64,000 nt of DNA from Daldinia sp. FL1419. Its lineage: Eukaryota > Ascomycota > Sordariomycetes > Xylariales > Hypoxylaceae. The stretch is taken from positions 124,001 to 188,000 of the forward strand of contig MU623381.1 in NCBI GenBank assembly GCA_025201765.1, written 5' to 3'. The notes below the pieces were generated by a model, which did no database searches, was not told the origin of the DNA, and was given only the letters and a program-made list of their open reading frames with translations. Below, piece after piece: positions 24,250 through 36,918 of the stretch (the first letter of the stretch is position 1; each line of letters opens with the position of its first letter). Position numbers and translations under genes: made by a program.

Positions 24250-27200
24250 GATTGCGACCGATGGCCAGGAACGCTTAAAGGCATGTTCTAACAAAAAGGA
24301 AAGGTAATGATGCAATGAATTCAAGACAAACAGAGAGGAGAGGGGTTCTTGGGGTTTAATGGCGCACCTTCATCGTTGTACAGATACGGAAGCTTGTGGA
24401 GTGCGAAGGTTAAGTAGAAGGAGGCGGAGGCGGCGAAGGAGGATCTAAGAAGGAATGGGCGCAGGACCAGAAATGGTAAAACTGGTAAAAGTCGTAGAAT
24501 TGGGCTATCCCCGATATTCAGGTACTATGTATGGTTACGCAGATGTGGCCGAGTCCTCGTAGTCTTGTTCGACGGTAGGTCTGAATCAGTGCGACAGCGT
24601 GTAATCGCAATGAAGCGAAGAGAAGGTCGCGGGAGTTCAGCCGGTAGGATCGAGTAGTTGGAGTGCGTCAAAGTGAGACTTTTCGTAACGTAACGTAATG
24701 GGCGTAATGGACGTAACGGACGCAACGAGGGAGCGAGGGAGGGAAGAAGAAGAAAAATAAACCAAATCTCCCAAAAGTTCTAGGTAAGGTTTTCCTATTA
24801 TTGTGTTTTATTATTTTCTTCTTGTATCGTTCGGCCAGTCGGTTATCAAACAAATAAGCAGTGAATAAAAGGGAACGATTGCGATTCTCTCCTTATGGTT
24901 CGGTGGTGGTCAATAACACTGACTACCTTGCGGTGGTCTTTTCGCTAATTTTCTCTTTATTTAACGGATTCGCCGTTCCTTTATCTCCTCCCCAGCAGTG
25001 ACAATAGTGGGTCAGCTATTAATTGTTTTTTTTTGGCCTGGTCAATATGCGTGGCAGACACGCAGACTTATAAAGACTTGGCTTCCCGCGACAATGCTAA
25101 TATCGTGTCTTCTATTTTTTCTATTGTCGTAGATCAAGGTGACGATCCAGTTTCCACCTTGTCGTTCCTTGGTAGAAGGAATGTAAGAAGTTGTCGACAG
25201 GTTATTTTTTATCTTTTAATGATCGAGAAAAGTCAGGAGGACAAAAAGAGTGAGGAGGAGAGAGGACAAGACTGGCTAGATTTGAGAATGACTTGACTTG
25301 CTCCGACTGCTTTGCGCTTAACTGGGATGGGGTGGGTTCGAGTGACTGGCTGGGAGAACAAGGTGGAAACGTCGAAAAAGTGGGATAAATTAAGTCGGGT
25401 GTTAGCAGATTGGGTAGGCTGAGTTGTGGATTTCTGTGGGTGGTGCTGTAGGTGGTGCTTGTGGGTGTGTGCGCCATGGGTAACATGGATTATAAGTGGC
25501 CCTTGACGGACATGGACATGCCTGCCCTCTCAATGCATTTTTGGACGGGCGGATAGCCTGCATGCCATTCACCTATCTTATCTGCTTATGTGCTGATGCG
25601 GGTTGTTATGAGCAGCTACCATATATGGGCTACCTACCTATCTTTATCTATGGGCCACCATACATCCAGGTACATCGTAGCCCAATACGGCAGCACGGAC
25701 AAAGGTACGTACCTACCTACCGTGATCCAAATGGGGATAAGGGAGAATTCAATGTTCTGAAAAAGAACTTTCACACATGGGTGGTGGGGGTGCTTTCAAA
25801 AAGATCCGACTAAGAAAGCTAGGGCCGACCTAGACTGCCGGGTACTGCTAGAAGACAACCTTAGCGCGTGTCGACCCTGTAAAGCTCAGGCACTTACAGC
25901 GCATCCGAAGTCGAGGATAATATACGGATCCGTAATGTCGGTCTTATTGTCACGTCAGGTATATGAAATATCTCCAGATAGCTAGATGAAAACCTAAGAT
26001 CAAGTTGACAGCTAACTTAAATATTGACTATTAGTATCCGTATAAATTGTAACAATAGGTGTATGGTAGAGAAGGGGGTGGAAAGTGACAAGGTTTGACA
26101 TGACAAAAGGAGGAGTCTCCAAGTCAGAGAAGAAGAAAAAAAAGTCCGCTACACAACCGAGTACCTTACTTCCTAGTATCGCATATTGCATAACAACCCA
26201 TTCCAATATTAAAGTGCTTGTACTTAATTCTTGAAGTTTAGTTACCCGTAGTGAAGCACTAGCCCTCCATTCAACACCCTGGAATTAAATATTCTAGAGC
26301 TTGTTTTTGGTTCGTTTGCCCCTCCACTTCTGTTTTAGCCCCTCAACCCCGCCATTCTGGTCACATTCCCATCTAATAAGCAAAGATGAAAAAAAATAAA
26401 AAATGAATAAAAATTTAAAAAATGGAAAGGAGGCCCCAAAACAATCTAGACAATCGATTCTGCTTTGATCGACTGACGACACATGGAGATCGCATAAATC
26501 ATTCCGAAAATCACACAATTTGTCGAATAAGATCCACGTACTAGAATAGTGTTATATTTCTAAGTTCGCAAACTTAGTTTTTTATCTCATTTTTATCTGT
26601 TTGCTTCTTACTAGCCAATTCTTATTTTTAATCACCCGGTATCTAGAAAAGTGTAACTCCGATAGGTTAAACTTCTTTATTTCGTGGTGGCTTCGTGGAG
26701 TACTAGGTACCTAGGCAAGTACATACCTAGGTTAGGTAAGCATATATATAATAGACTCCAACAAGTTGGGCATTGGGCATTAGGTATTTATTAGTTAGGC
26801 TCGGAGTAGCTCTAATGCCAGGGCTCCCTGGAACAGTATCCGTTCTATGAAGTACCAATATCCACTATCCACTACCACAATAATTAATCTCTACTATTAT
26901 CTATGCATGTTTTTATTTTCTCCTTAGGCATTTTAAATCCTCCAGTCGGAGTCAAACATTTAGAAACGAAGCCACATCTCTCCAATACCGGTAGCCGGGG
27001 AAGCTTCCTTCAAACTCGGTCCTTTAACCCAAAACGCGACGTCGCAACGAAGACATTTATCGGTGCGCAGTGGTCCATGCCCAGAAAACAGAACCCATAA
27101 CATTAAAAAAAAAAAACCATAGCTTGGCTAAGATGCCCGAGCTTTAGGAACCTCCCCCCTGCGAGTGCTCCACGGTCGGAGAGATCTTTTTCACATAAAC

Positions 27201-28467
27201 GTCAATATCGTACCTTGCAGCGTGCATGACCACTTACGCACATTACATGTACAATGTAATATGTACATATGCGTCTTGGTGGCGGAAATTACTGATCATT
27301 GAGGGTCCGAACCCGTAAGCCGAATGACCTCGATCAAAAATGATTTATTATTCTCCCTTAACAATGGATATACGACGTTAGTCCGCAAATAAGTCCGTAA
27401 CCTGACTTTTGTAGAAAACAATAGGGCGTTATTTTCGATATTACCAGTTTTCTTCGAGATAGGAGGGATTGCATACCTGCCTCCTAGGTATGTATCATTG
27501 ATGCTTTTTTTTATGCAACCTAATGGATGTGAGACTTGAAGCAAATGCGACTATAGAATAGGTACCTTAAGTATGCAGGGCGGCCCCCTGAAACAATCAC
27601 ATGAACTTACTATATGCACTTCTTTCACAAACCGCTTCTTCCACTTTTTTATCCGTTTTTTTACTCGTCACCCGTCTACTTCATAGTTCCTGCAGGCACT
27701 CTTTTTTTTTTCTTCTCTTTTTTAATTTATAGATTAACTATATTATTGGTCAGCTGAAACCTGTCAACTGTTCGCTAGATCCGACAGTTCGTCTCGATAT
27801 GTCACACCTACTAGAAGCGGGTAGCATCGTCGATTTAGTAAGAGCCTTGCTTTATTTATCTTCCCGCAAAAGTTTCATGCATAGTAAGGCCGCACCTTAA
27901 GACTTGTTCTGGGGGACATCCCAAATAGCAACCTAGAGATAAACACCAACTCAGAATAATTCAATCGTTAAATGACGTACCCATCTAACTGCCCTACGTT
28001 TTATTATGCTAATATTCTTGGCTCCCTAGCGTTCTAATTTACAGGTAGTAATGCATGAAAAATAGCCCTTGTCCGGACCAGCTCCGGTCAGCCCGGGACC
28101 CCTCCGGAACACTTCCAGAATACCCAAATTTGGTCGACAACTACCTTAGCTAACTAGGTACCTTAGCCAATACATATTAGGAAGGTAATTCATCCTTCTA
28201 CGTGGTACCCGCATAGCTTAACAACTCTAAGCCCGCATACCCTACGCACACGTGAAAAACAACTTCCCTAGACACGGAAGAGAATAGTTCGGAAACGTGG
28301 AGGAACATACATGGTAGATGCCCTAACCCGTAACCTATTCATATTCTTTTTTCATGCGATGCGAGGCGCGGAAGCTCGGATCATCTCGTCCCGACAATGT
28401 GTTCCCCGACATGGTGAAACTGGACCGAGCACTGAAACAAAGCGACGGCGCTGAAAGAATAAAGAAG

Positions 28468-28500
<33 letters not shown>
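28468..28500. repeat. 33-nt poly-A tract
   Basis: An uninterrupted run of 33 A residues, preceded by an A/G-rich lead-in and followed by GACGGGCC. It could be a retroposed tail or a simple repeat. No element body was recognised on its 5' side. Confidence 0.9.
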
Positions 28501-28502
<2 letters not shown>

Positions 28503-29575
28503 CGGGCCGTCTTTCGCAAGAGTTGGCGTACTCTGTATTGAGGGATGAATATGCACGTCATCTCATGCCATCCCCTCGATGGTGGCTGTTGCTGCACGTC
28601 TGTGCTCGCATGCCAACCAGCCCGCCAGTTAAGCCACCCCTAATCTTTCAAGATCAAGATTTCGAATCTTGGTCGTCTCTCATGTGATGTAGATAATCAC
28701 GCCACAAGATGGACATCACAGATCTTTTCCTGATCTCTTCCTGGGGAAGCTCATGCTGGTTTATCGAACCGCGGACCAAAGCTGTCTACAACTCGGCAAG
28801 ACCCCGGATTTCCCCCCCTCACTGCTCAGTGCTCACCTCACGGGCCCAGATTCGATCCTAGTAGGGAGAATATCAAAATTACAAAATTCTTACCCCTCAA
28901 ACCCATAGGGTCTTGTTCCTGTTGCACACTTAAAAAGCTCGAGTCCTCGACTTAGACCTCAGCTAAGCGGCTGACCAGGCCTCCCGCTCGCACAGACAGG
29001 CGGGAAGAAGCACAAGTTCGAAGCTCGAGGGCGCACGAGACATCGTACTCGGGCTAACGGCATCTACGCGGATTTTCGTGTGGCAGGTCGAACCGGAATC
29101 AGATCAGATCAGACTTTGACCTCGACAAACGCACATGAACCTTACCTTGCGCACGAGCATCTGTATGTAGGTAGGTAATGCAGATAAATGGGTAGACGCA
29201 GACAGATAGATGGACATAGGCAGGCTGGAAGCCGCAAGGCGCGGGTATCCAAATTCCCATCCCCTTCCGCCCCCCCTCGCTTGTGCGGCTTCCCGTCGCG
29301 CTTGTGCGGCCGATCCAGATAGATATAGCAGGGTACATACGGGAGTGTCCGCGGGTTCGAACCGCCGCCCATTCGTTGGTCCCCGTATCAGTCCTCTGGC
29401 TCAGGCCGTGCGACGTTTCCCTTGCGTTTGCGTTTGCGTGTGTAATGTGCAATGTGATACCTGTCTCCTACCTACCTACTTGTCTTTTCGCCTCATTACT
29501 ACACTGCATGCCATGGAATACATGTACCAACCAACTTATATACCTGTTACCCACATACACCTACATCTACTCACT

Positions 29576-29610
29576 TACCTGCCTGCCTGCCTACCTGCCT
29601 ACCTCCCTCC
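29576..29610. repeat. Tetranucleotide CCTG/CCTA repeat
   Basis: A tandem run of CCTG, CCTA and CCTC units read directly from the sequence, within the gene-poor block. Confidence 0.8.
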
Positions 29611-30980
29611 ACCCAGCCGAGAAACCAGCAACTTCGCCGGCAGGCAAACACGCAGGCCCCCTAAACCGCCATCTCGAGTTGCGTGGGATGGGATGGAGTC
29701 ATACGGCGAATGCATGTCTTAGGTTTGTAAACCTCCCGTCAGCTTTCTCCCTCGGCGAAAAGGGTGCCAGCATTTCAGGAAGAAAGCCTTATCCCGGGGC
29801 CGCGGTCGTTGAATATGGAAAGTCGTTGCTGGCAAATGGGCTGATTGGAAGGTGGTGTAAGATTGTGTGGTATGATATGATAGGTAGATATCTACCTACC
29901 TAGGTAAGTTATATTTGCTTGATAGCTACCTGAGCCGAGAATAGTGTTCATGTCATTATGTACTAAACCCTTGGAAAATGCACCCGTGAAAGCACCGTGT
30001 CCCTTTCTTGCTTTCTTTAATTAGTCCTATTAATTCATATGCTACTGTTCAAAGAGATAATAGTCCGTAAGCCTGGACTTGACGAATCTCATACCTTTCT
30101 AAGCTATATCTTTGAGATATTGATGTTTATTGCAAAGGACGGTCAACACCCGAGTCTTACATCGAAATATGCATCCCCCAAGCCGAAGCCATAGCACTCG
30201 AGACTAACACAGATAACTCGATAGCGGAGACTAGTATCTCAGCTCAGAGTGGATTATATAAAAATCATGTTTATATTAAGGATAGCAGTAAAAGTGCTTT
30301 CCGTAGGCTAACTTTACGGGAGTATTTTATCTATGGCTCAACTGGTTCCCGCCGTCGATCTCTTTTGCTAAAACGTTCCCTGCAACTCTAGCCTTACGAA
30401 AGCCGATAAGAAGTAACTAATGCACACGACCAGTCTCTATCGCGTGAGGGTATCGGTAAGGTAACTAGGCCACTCGGTCCAGAAACGCCAAACTCCTTGA
30501 ATGCTCAGAGCCAGAACCTATATGCCCCTCAACGATGATAACCGGTGTCTATGAAGACCTTGTGCCGTAGGCCACATCTTCACAACCAACGCCAACCGCG
30601 AAAAAAAGATGTTAAGCCTCCCTATCAAACGTCCCACCGGACACCTATGCCAAACCAGGCCACAACCGTTTTTACTGTGATTGAAAGTCAATGTAATAGT
30701 ATCCCGTAGGTGAACGCGTTGCACCACATATAACATCGATCGGACGAGATGCTGGAGAGCCGCGTCTAGCGGATTCATACTCGGGGAAAACCAAGTCCGA
30801 TATCCAGAGCCGCCTTATCTCGAACAACATATCGCCAAAATCAACGAATGTTCCACGTCGGAGATGTGAAGAGGGATATCTACGAGTGATGTGTAATGAT
30901 GTGATGCAATAAAACCGGAGATGAACATCGTCGTGTCGGAAGGGGGAAACAAAAGATATAAAGAGAAGATGGCAGACGAA

Positions 30981-32632
30981 TTAAATCTGGCCTTTGAGGT
31001 CGACTCTACGGAACGCCTCAGCTCTAGCTGACTCAAATAGCATCCCAGCCTTTCCGGTTAGGAAGGCAATATGGTCTTGCCGTTCTTCAAGTAAACCTTG
31101 GCCATTACAGTCTATAATAAACTGTGCAGCTTCAGCATCAGACTCGAAAGCTAGTTCTTCAGTGACGTAACGAAGCTTCAACTCTGGCTTAAATCTGCAA
31201 AAAGGTTAGTATTCGAACTCTTCTCAAGGAAAGGAGTAACTACTCACGCCTTGCACATGTTTGCGAGTGCGGCAAGTCGTTCACGTTTGACAAACATATC
31301 CATTAGATATGCCCCCATATTAGGTACGTCAAGATATAGCTGGAAAAACTTATGGTAGTTGCCTAAAGCGAGGGCTGAACGTACGTTCAGAGCATGCTTA
31401 ATCGGTCGTTCTTCTTTCTCTGCTGTGGTTAGATCTGCAATGGCGTCATTCAACGCCGACCGGTTTGCGGTATGGATGAAATACAAAATACGATACGCCT
31501 TGAATTCGATAGAATTGCCCTTCAAGCCCGACTTATACAGGGCACGTAGTTGAGTCTGGCACTGATTATACTCACCGAGGTCCCCCTTCTCCAAGGCAAT
31601 CCGAGCGTGGATTTCATAAACAGAAACAGTAAAGTCATTCCTAATGCGCTGTACTGTCAGATCTTGGCGCAGCGATTTAAATTGGTCACAAATGTAGTTA
31701 TAGTTGCCATCCTTGCGCCACTTCTTCTTAAGCAAATCCAGTGTCTGGTGCAAAATGTATTCGGGTCGAACGTCGGCCGCCTTCGGTGCAGCAGTCAAGC
31801 GTAGATATCTCTTCTCTAAGGACTGGTTGAGTCCAACAATGGGTCCGGTAGGGGGCGGCGGGCTGGGAGATCGATAAGTGGACTGGTATCCACCATCCCC
31901 GCGGCGTTGCCGCTTCTCGACATTCTTCTGGAACTTACTTTTGGCCGGTAAGGGACCTTCCATCGACGGCTTGGTAATTCGATCTTCGAGAGAAAGGGCT
32001 TTGGTGCTACGCCACGGTACAGAGACGTTGTTGGTCTGTTCGGGTCCGCTGAAATCGGTAGACTTCCTCTTCTTTGGGTTAATAGGGGCGACAGAAGGAG
32101 TTGCCTCAGGCACCATGGGTGGTGCCATGGACTGCATCAACGCTTGTTGGCGTTCGTTCTTGATTAATGTCTGCGGCAAGGGCATGTTGTCCCAATCCGT
32201 AGTGTACATGGTTCCACAATCCTGGGTATATCTAATAGTATCCTTCAATTTGGCTTCCATCTCGACACGGGTTACACTGGGATCTAAATTGGATGATTGG
32301 AAGGACCTTTGTACATAACTGCGGACTGAATCCGGCCAGTCAAACTTCTGCTGCTGAGGCTGCTGATCCGAGGAAGCAGCCATAGTAGTCGTTGATTGAG
32401 GATTAGCAGGAGCGGAATAGTTATACTGAGATGGAGCTTGGTACGTATGACCAAAGCCTTGACGAACTGGAACGGCAGTATATGCGGCATCTGTCAAAGT
32501 TAGTATTAGCATCGAACTCATCCAACTTATTTGAGGAGTTATCATATTAAGGATAAAATACATACTGAGAGTAGTAGGATAAGCATAAGGCGTCACTTGG
32601 ACACCAGGCGGAGGAGGTGCTGCCCAAGACAT
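30981..32632 (-). CDS. thp3: THP3-like SAC3/GANP domain protein (3 exons)
   Basis: Exons in transcription order are 32632-32566, 32490-31248 and 31194-30981, giving 507 residues with introns of 75 and 53 nt. The N-terminal half is Pro/Gln/Ser-rich and low-complexity (MSWAAPPPPGVQVTPYAYP). From about residue 270 the SAC3/GANP/PCI-type helical domain starts ('VGLNQSLEKRYLRLTAAPK', 'VRPEYILHQTLDLLKKKW', 'YICDQFKSLRQDLTVQRIRN', 'VYEIHARIALEKGD'). This matches yeast Thp3 and human LENG8, which act in transcription elongation, mRNA maturation and export in the nucleus. The start is the ATG at 32632. It is divergent from Vps36, sharing an upstream region of about 800 bases. Confidence 0.92.
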
Positions 32633-33428
32633 CGTGATCAAGAGGAGCAGTAAGCAAATTACTGAAGATTCGGAACAAAAAAAAAAGAAAGGTTAGTAAA
32701 TCCCAAGGGGGGAACTCTTTTATAAGAGGTATACGGAAAGGCGAAGATAGTTTTTATTGAGTTACGGACTCGACGATTAGATGAGCAAAGGAGTCCAGTG
32801 ACGCGAAGATGCGAGCTTTTAATATGTTCGTCGATTGTAACAAAGAGTTAGATGTTCGATAGAAATGTGCGTTGGGAATGTGTGGGAGTGAATAGGGAAG
32901 AATTAGGGAACAAGGGCGGGAGCAACGGAGAGTTAATTTCGGCGGTCGGCCACATATGTAGGGACACAGTGGCCCGAGCGCCTTTAGAAAGATACCTATT
33001 ACTACATAACTACACTGTACATAGTAGGTAAGCTCTGGGCATACTTTTGTTAGCGTCTAGATACATACACTAGGTTCAGTGAGTTGTGTGGTAGTTTGCT
33101 GTGCTGGCATGCCTAGCGTGGTTGTTCTACCAAGTAAAGCTAGCCTATCAGCGTTGGGAATAGCCTCGGAGTATCATCGGAATGGATATCCACAAATGGG
33201 TCTTTACTATGCACGGACCAGTTTAGTACCTTTTGTATTCCCCATACATACGAGAGTACGTACCTACATAGGTACCTTGCTTTCTTGTTCAGTGATCTCA
33301 GCTTGCGTCAGTCAGTCCCTCCAACTCTTTTATTAGACATCTTTCTTGACTAAACTCACAGAAACGTATTTCGACCTGGTTACCCCTCCTAAATTTTAGG
33401 CATTCACTTAATCTAACCGATATGACGA
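32633..33428. other. Divergent promoter region, THP3-like and VPS36
   Basis: About 800 bases between two divergently transcribed genes, so it must hold both promoters. No coding sequence was seen. A nine-A run lies just upstream of the THP3-like start (about 32678-32688). Confidence 0.4.
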
Positions 33429-35649
33429 ATGTTTTTAAAACAAATAGACCTCACTACCGCCCTCAGGCCTTCCTATCTTCCCGACGAAGTGCTTCTCTTT
33501 GTCCAAGACAACGTGGGGCTCTATGAGGGGTGAGTTATACTTGTGTGTTGCTCGTGTTGCTCGTGTTTCTCGTGTTTCTCGTGTTGTCTGTGGTTATACG
33601 CTATCTATCTTCCAATATCATTCAATATCCAAAATATCCAGATATCCATTATCCCATATCGATTGCAACGTCAAAAGAAAGAAAGAAAAGCCCCTTATCA
33701 TTCTTCAGTCACTAATCACCAATGCCGTGTTCATATTCATAGGAAATATAAACTACCGAACCAACAGAATGGTCAGGTTTACCTGACTTCGCATCGAATA
33801 TGCTACGTGGACAAACAGGAACCCAGAAAGTACTCTGTTGCTTTGGATTTGAAAGATGTAGAGAGATATGAATTCTATGTAGGAGTTGGGTCATACCTTC
33901 ACGAAGGAGTGTCATTCTTGCTAAGACATTTCCTTGTAGGCAGGGTTTCTGAAGTCTTCTCCGAAAGTAACCCTTTTTCCTAAGCCAGCCAAACGAGGTT
34001 CCCTCCAATCTAGAGCGGCCGTAGCCAGTTCGACCATTGCCCGTAGTAGTGGCGCATCACCTCTACCAGCATCGGACTCTGCATTTCGGTCTCCTTCTTC
34101 TAGTACACCACAGGCTAATCCGGCGACATGGATTTGTACAATATGTACCTTTCCAAATCCGGTCCCGTCCAATTTTGACCCAACAACGGCGAATGCACAC
34201 ACACCGTTACCATCGTGCTTGGCGTGCGGTATCAAACCGGCATTAACACATATGCTTAAAGCCGCCATATCAAGCGTTACCAGTAGGCAAGTCGCCTCTT
34301 CAAGCTCTACCCCACAGTCGTCATTTACACTGCCATCTCGACCGCAAAGTTTGAATCTGGCCGACGACCGAGCCCGGGGCCTGGAGGCAGGCCTTTTGTC
34401 ACGGGATACCGCGGCTAGTTCGACTAACTCGGATGGCTTCCAATGTCCGCGCTGCACCTTTTTGAATCACCCCTCTCTGTTAACCTGTGAGATATGTGGT
34501 GCCCCTCTCATTTCCCACGATGTTCCTATGGCAGTAGCACACGATCAACCTAGGACAGATTCGCCGGGACCTACACTTAATTTATCTGGTGCCACAGGCT
34601 TGGAGAACCCCGAGAGCGTCAAGTTATCTTTTCGAAATGGAGGAGAAAAGATCTTCTATGAGCGGCTGAAAAGCTCCATGACCCAACGCAAATGGCTCTT
34701 GCAAGAAGCACCCCCTATTCCGAACGGAGGTACTGCTGACAACCGTACGGACTCATCGTCAATATCGAGACCCGGTGCTGGCCGGAACAAGACCGCCGGT
34801 ATCGCTGGGTTAGAGAAGATGGGGCTAGATAGGCGGAAAAACAATGAATTGGTTATTGGAAGTGCCTTTGAGGATCTTGAAGCCTTGATGGCCTCCGCCA
34901 AGGAAATTGTAGCGCTTGCGGAGTCATTTGCTCGACAGGTCAACGGTGGCACCGAAAATGCGACGTCCGAAGCAAACGCACTGCTCGCCGAATCGGCTAG
35001 CCAGTTGGGGCTCGTGACTACCAAAGACATTGTTGGCGGTGGAAATAGTTCAGGATCCGAGTCGCTTTACTTATCCGAGTTATCTCGAAACCTTGCGGAG
35101 TTTTTGGCTGACGACGCTAGGGGAGTACTTAGGAAAGCCGGGGGCATTATTAGTCTGGTTGATTTATGGGCCATGTTCAATCGCGCTCGCGGAGGCGTCG
35201 AACTTGTTAGTCCTAATGACTTTGAAAAGGCGGCCCGGTTGTGGGGTAAACTGAGACTACCGGTTCGGCTACGTACGTTCAAGAGTGGTGTCATGGTAGT
35301 CCAGAGTCGAGACCGGACGGACGAAACTACCATTAAAGCAATACTAGTATGGCTCAGGGACTTACATGATATACCACCAGATAGAGATGTTCCATGGGAT
35401 TGGCAAGAGTTTGGCCGTGGCGTTACTGCGCAGGACACTGCTGAGCGATTCGGATGGAGTATCGGTGTCGCCGAGGAGGAACTTGAGATGGCTGAGGAAA
35501 GGGGCGTCCTATGTCGGGAGGAAGGTATCGAAGGGCTTAAGTTTTGGGAGAACTACATAGATACGGGAGAATACCGTAACAAGCCGCGTAAGACTCCAGA
35601 CACAGAAGACAGGATCATGGAGGCCCTAAGTGCGGCTGGTCTTCTATAG
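33429..35649 (+). CDS. vps36: ESCRT-II subunit Vps36 (3 exons)
   Basis: Exons 33429-33529, 33743-33878 and 33940-35649 give 648 residues. The first exon (MFLKQIDLTTALRPSYLPDE) and second exon (GQVYLTSHRICYVD) form the N-terminal GLUE domain. GLUE is interrupted by an insert with two NZF-type zinc fingers, C145/C148/C172/C175 and C248/C251/C262/C265, and resumes at 'VKLSFRNGGEKIFYERLKSS'. The C-terminal half is the EAP30/winged-helix domain. Vps36 binds ubiquitin and phosphoinositides and sorts cargo into multivesicular bodies. Intron 1 is unusually long (213 nt) and carries a 9-bp tandem repeat. The ATG at 33429 is chosen because it opens the conserved GLUE start; an ATG at 33422 is in another frame. 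Confidence 0.95.
33546..33590. repeat. 9-bp tandem repeat in VPS36 intron 1
   Basis: Five degenerate copies of a TGTTGCTCG-like 9-mer, read directly. They sit just after the 5' splice site of intron 1. Confidence 0.85.
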
Positions 35650-35948
35650 AATCTAGTACAGGTGGAATTTACAATAACAGACGTCTTGCGTAGCTCTCTA
35701 TTATATCCCGCGTGAATTCCGACATTACCATCGTTGGATCCCTCTAATACGTTGAAACAGAGTAACTATTAATAACCGCCAATCCCCTTCCAAAACCCAC
35801 CTTGACATTTCTCGTCCCAATTCGCCGTCTAGTATACCTCGTGGGGGGTTTTTTTTGGGTTTTTTTTGCTATCACCGTAAAACCTATAATCCGTAACTCC
35901 GTGCCACAACACACTTCTCGTAACCGCTAAACAGCAAGCTGCTTTATT

Positions 35949-36918
35949 TCAAGCGAGCTTCTCCATGAGATTTCTTCGTACCTTTGTATTCACCGTTCCG
36001 CCCAGTCCAAACGCAGGGACTATCCTGCATATCCTCGCCACGGCGCTAATCGCCCAGTTCTTCCTGACCTGGACCCAGCGATCGCGTCTCGACACGAGGC
36101 CGTTTGCCGCTCCCGGTCGGTTGTACAAGTCGAGACCGAGGAGATGGATAGGCGTCGAGAAGAGCTGAACAGCAGCCGGGGCGGCGAATTGCGCGAGCGT
36201 GGTGCCGCTTATTTTCCGCTGGAAGGTGTCGCCCATGCGCTCGTTGAGGATGGGGCCAAGGAGGGGAGGGACGTTGAAGGAGGCGAAGATTGTGAGACAG
36301 TCTCGTAGCATGAAGAGCATGTAGCTGGGCATGGGCACCGGACGAGGGGGTCCACCCGGCCCGAACATCTTGACGAAGACTTGGTCCTTGTACACGCACA
36401 GCCCGACGTTAGCCACGCTCGAGGCGACGAATTTACCGGTCCCCATGGTTACGTGGACGGCGGGTTTGTTCAGCGCCGTCGAGGTCGCGGTATCTAGGGT
36501 GTTGGCGGTTAGGTACGTGCCGCCGTATAGCATGAATATCAACGCGACGGGTTTCGAGAAAAGCATGGTATGTGGGCGGCGGAGCAGCGTGAGGAACGAG
36601 GACCGGAGACTGTTGGATAGAGTGTTCCGGCCAGAGGCATTTTCCATTATGGATCTAGAGCGAGGACGTGGTCAGCGCACATGGGGCACGGCGATGGGAA
36701 ATAGGAACGTTCCTATCAATAATGGATATTAGAGGCGCGACCATGGAGGCGGCGCACGCGGCGCTCGTCAAGTCGGCGCCGAGTCGTAGGCCGAGGTTCT
36801 TGGTGTTCCATCGCTTCTGGAGTCCCGATGACGACATTTCCACGGCGTCTTTACTCGGCAGCGGAATTGGCGAGGCCGAATTGACCAGGGGTTTATCGGT
36901 GCCGACGTCGTTTTTCAT
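35949..36918 (-). CDS. Conserved fungal membrane protein, probably mitochondrial (2 exons, GA-AG intron)
   Basis: Exons 36918-36713 and 36654-35949 give 303 residues. Exon 1 ends 'MVAPLISIIDR' and exon 2 begins 'SIMENASGRNTLSNSL', a continuous conserved stretch when residues 68 and 69 are joined. Several hydrophobic segments ('PVALIFMLYGGTYLTANTL', 'SYMLFMLRDCLTIFASF') suggest a multi-pass membrane protein. The overall look recalls mitochondrial-carrier-like fungal proteins, but I cannot name a function. The 58-nt intron needed to keep the frame begins GAACGT instead of GTACGT-like. It ends CTCTAG and has a CTGAC branch site. Translation from the ATG at 36647 alone would give 232 residues. 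Confidence 0.75.

Larger units (their letters stand above)
24250..30980. other. 6.7-kb gene-poor, repeat-rich block
   Basis: No protein family could be recognised on either strand over about 6.7 kb. The block contains CGTAA-like repeats (24686-24725), AT-rich stretches with ACCTAGGT strings (26700-26745), a 33-nt A tract (28468-28500), a tetranucleotide CCTG/CCTA run (29576-29610) and a GCGTTT run (about 29424-29440). A perfect inverted repeat around GGTTCGAACC at about 29353-29362 looks superficially like a tRNA T-arm, but no cloverleaf could be built. It may be relic transposon sequence or hold non-coding transcripts. Confidence 0.4.

Noticed and set aside
28335..28597. Overlapping frames with long Phe or Lys runs
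   Set aside because: They are translations of the 33-nt A tract and its flanks.
28655..28680. Second T-arm-like hairpin (AAGATTTCGAATCTT)
   Set aside because: It is a simple palindrome without a cloverleaf on either strand.
29330..29375. tRNA-like T-arm around GGTTCGAACC
   Set aside because: The arm pairs for only four bases, and no acceptor stem, D-arm or anticodon arm could be placed upstream.
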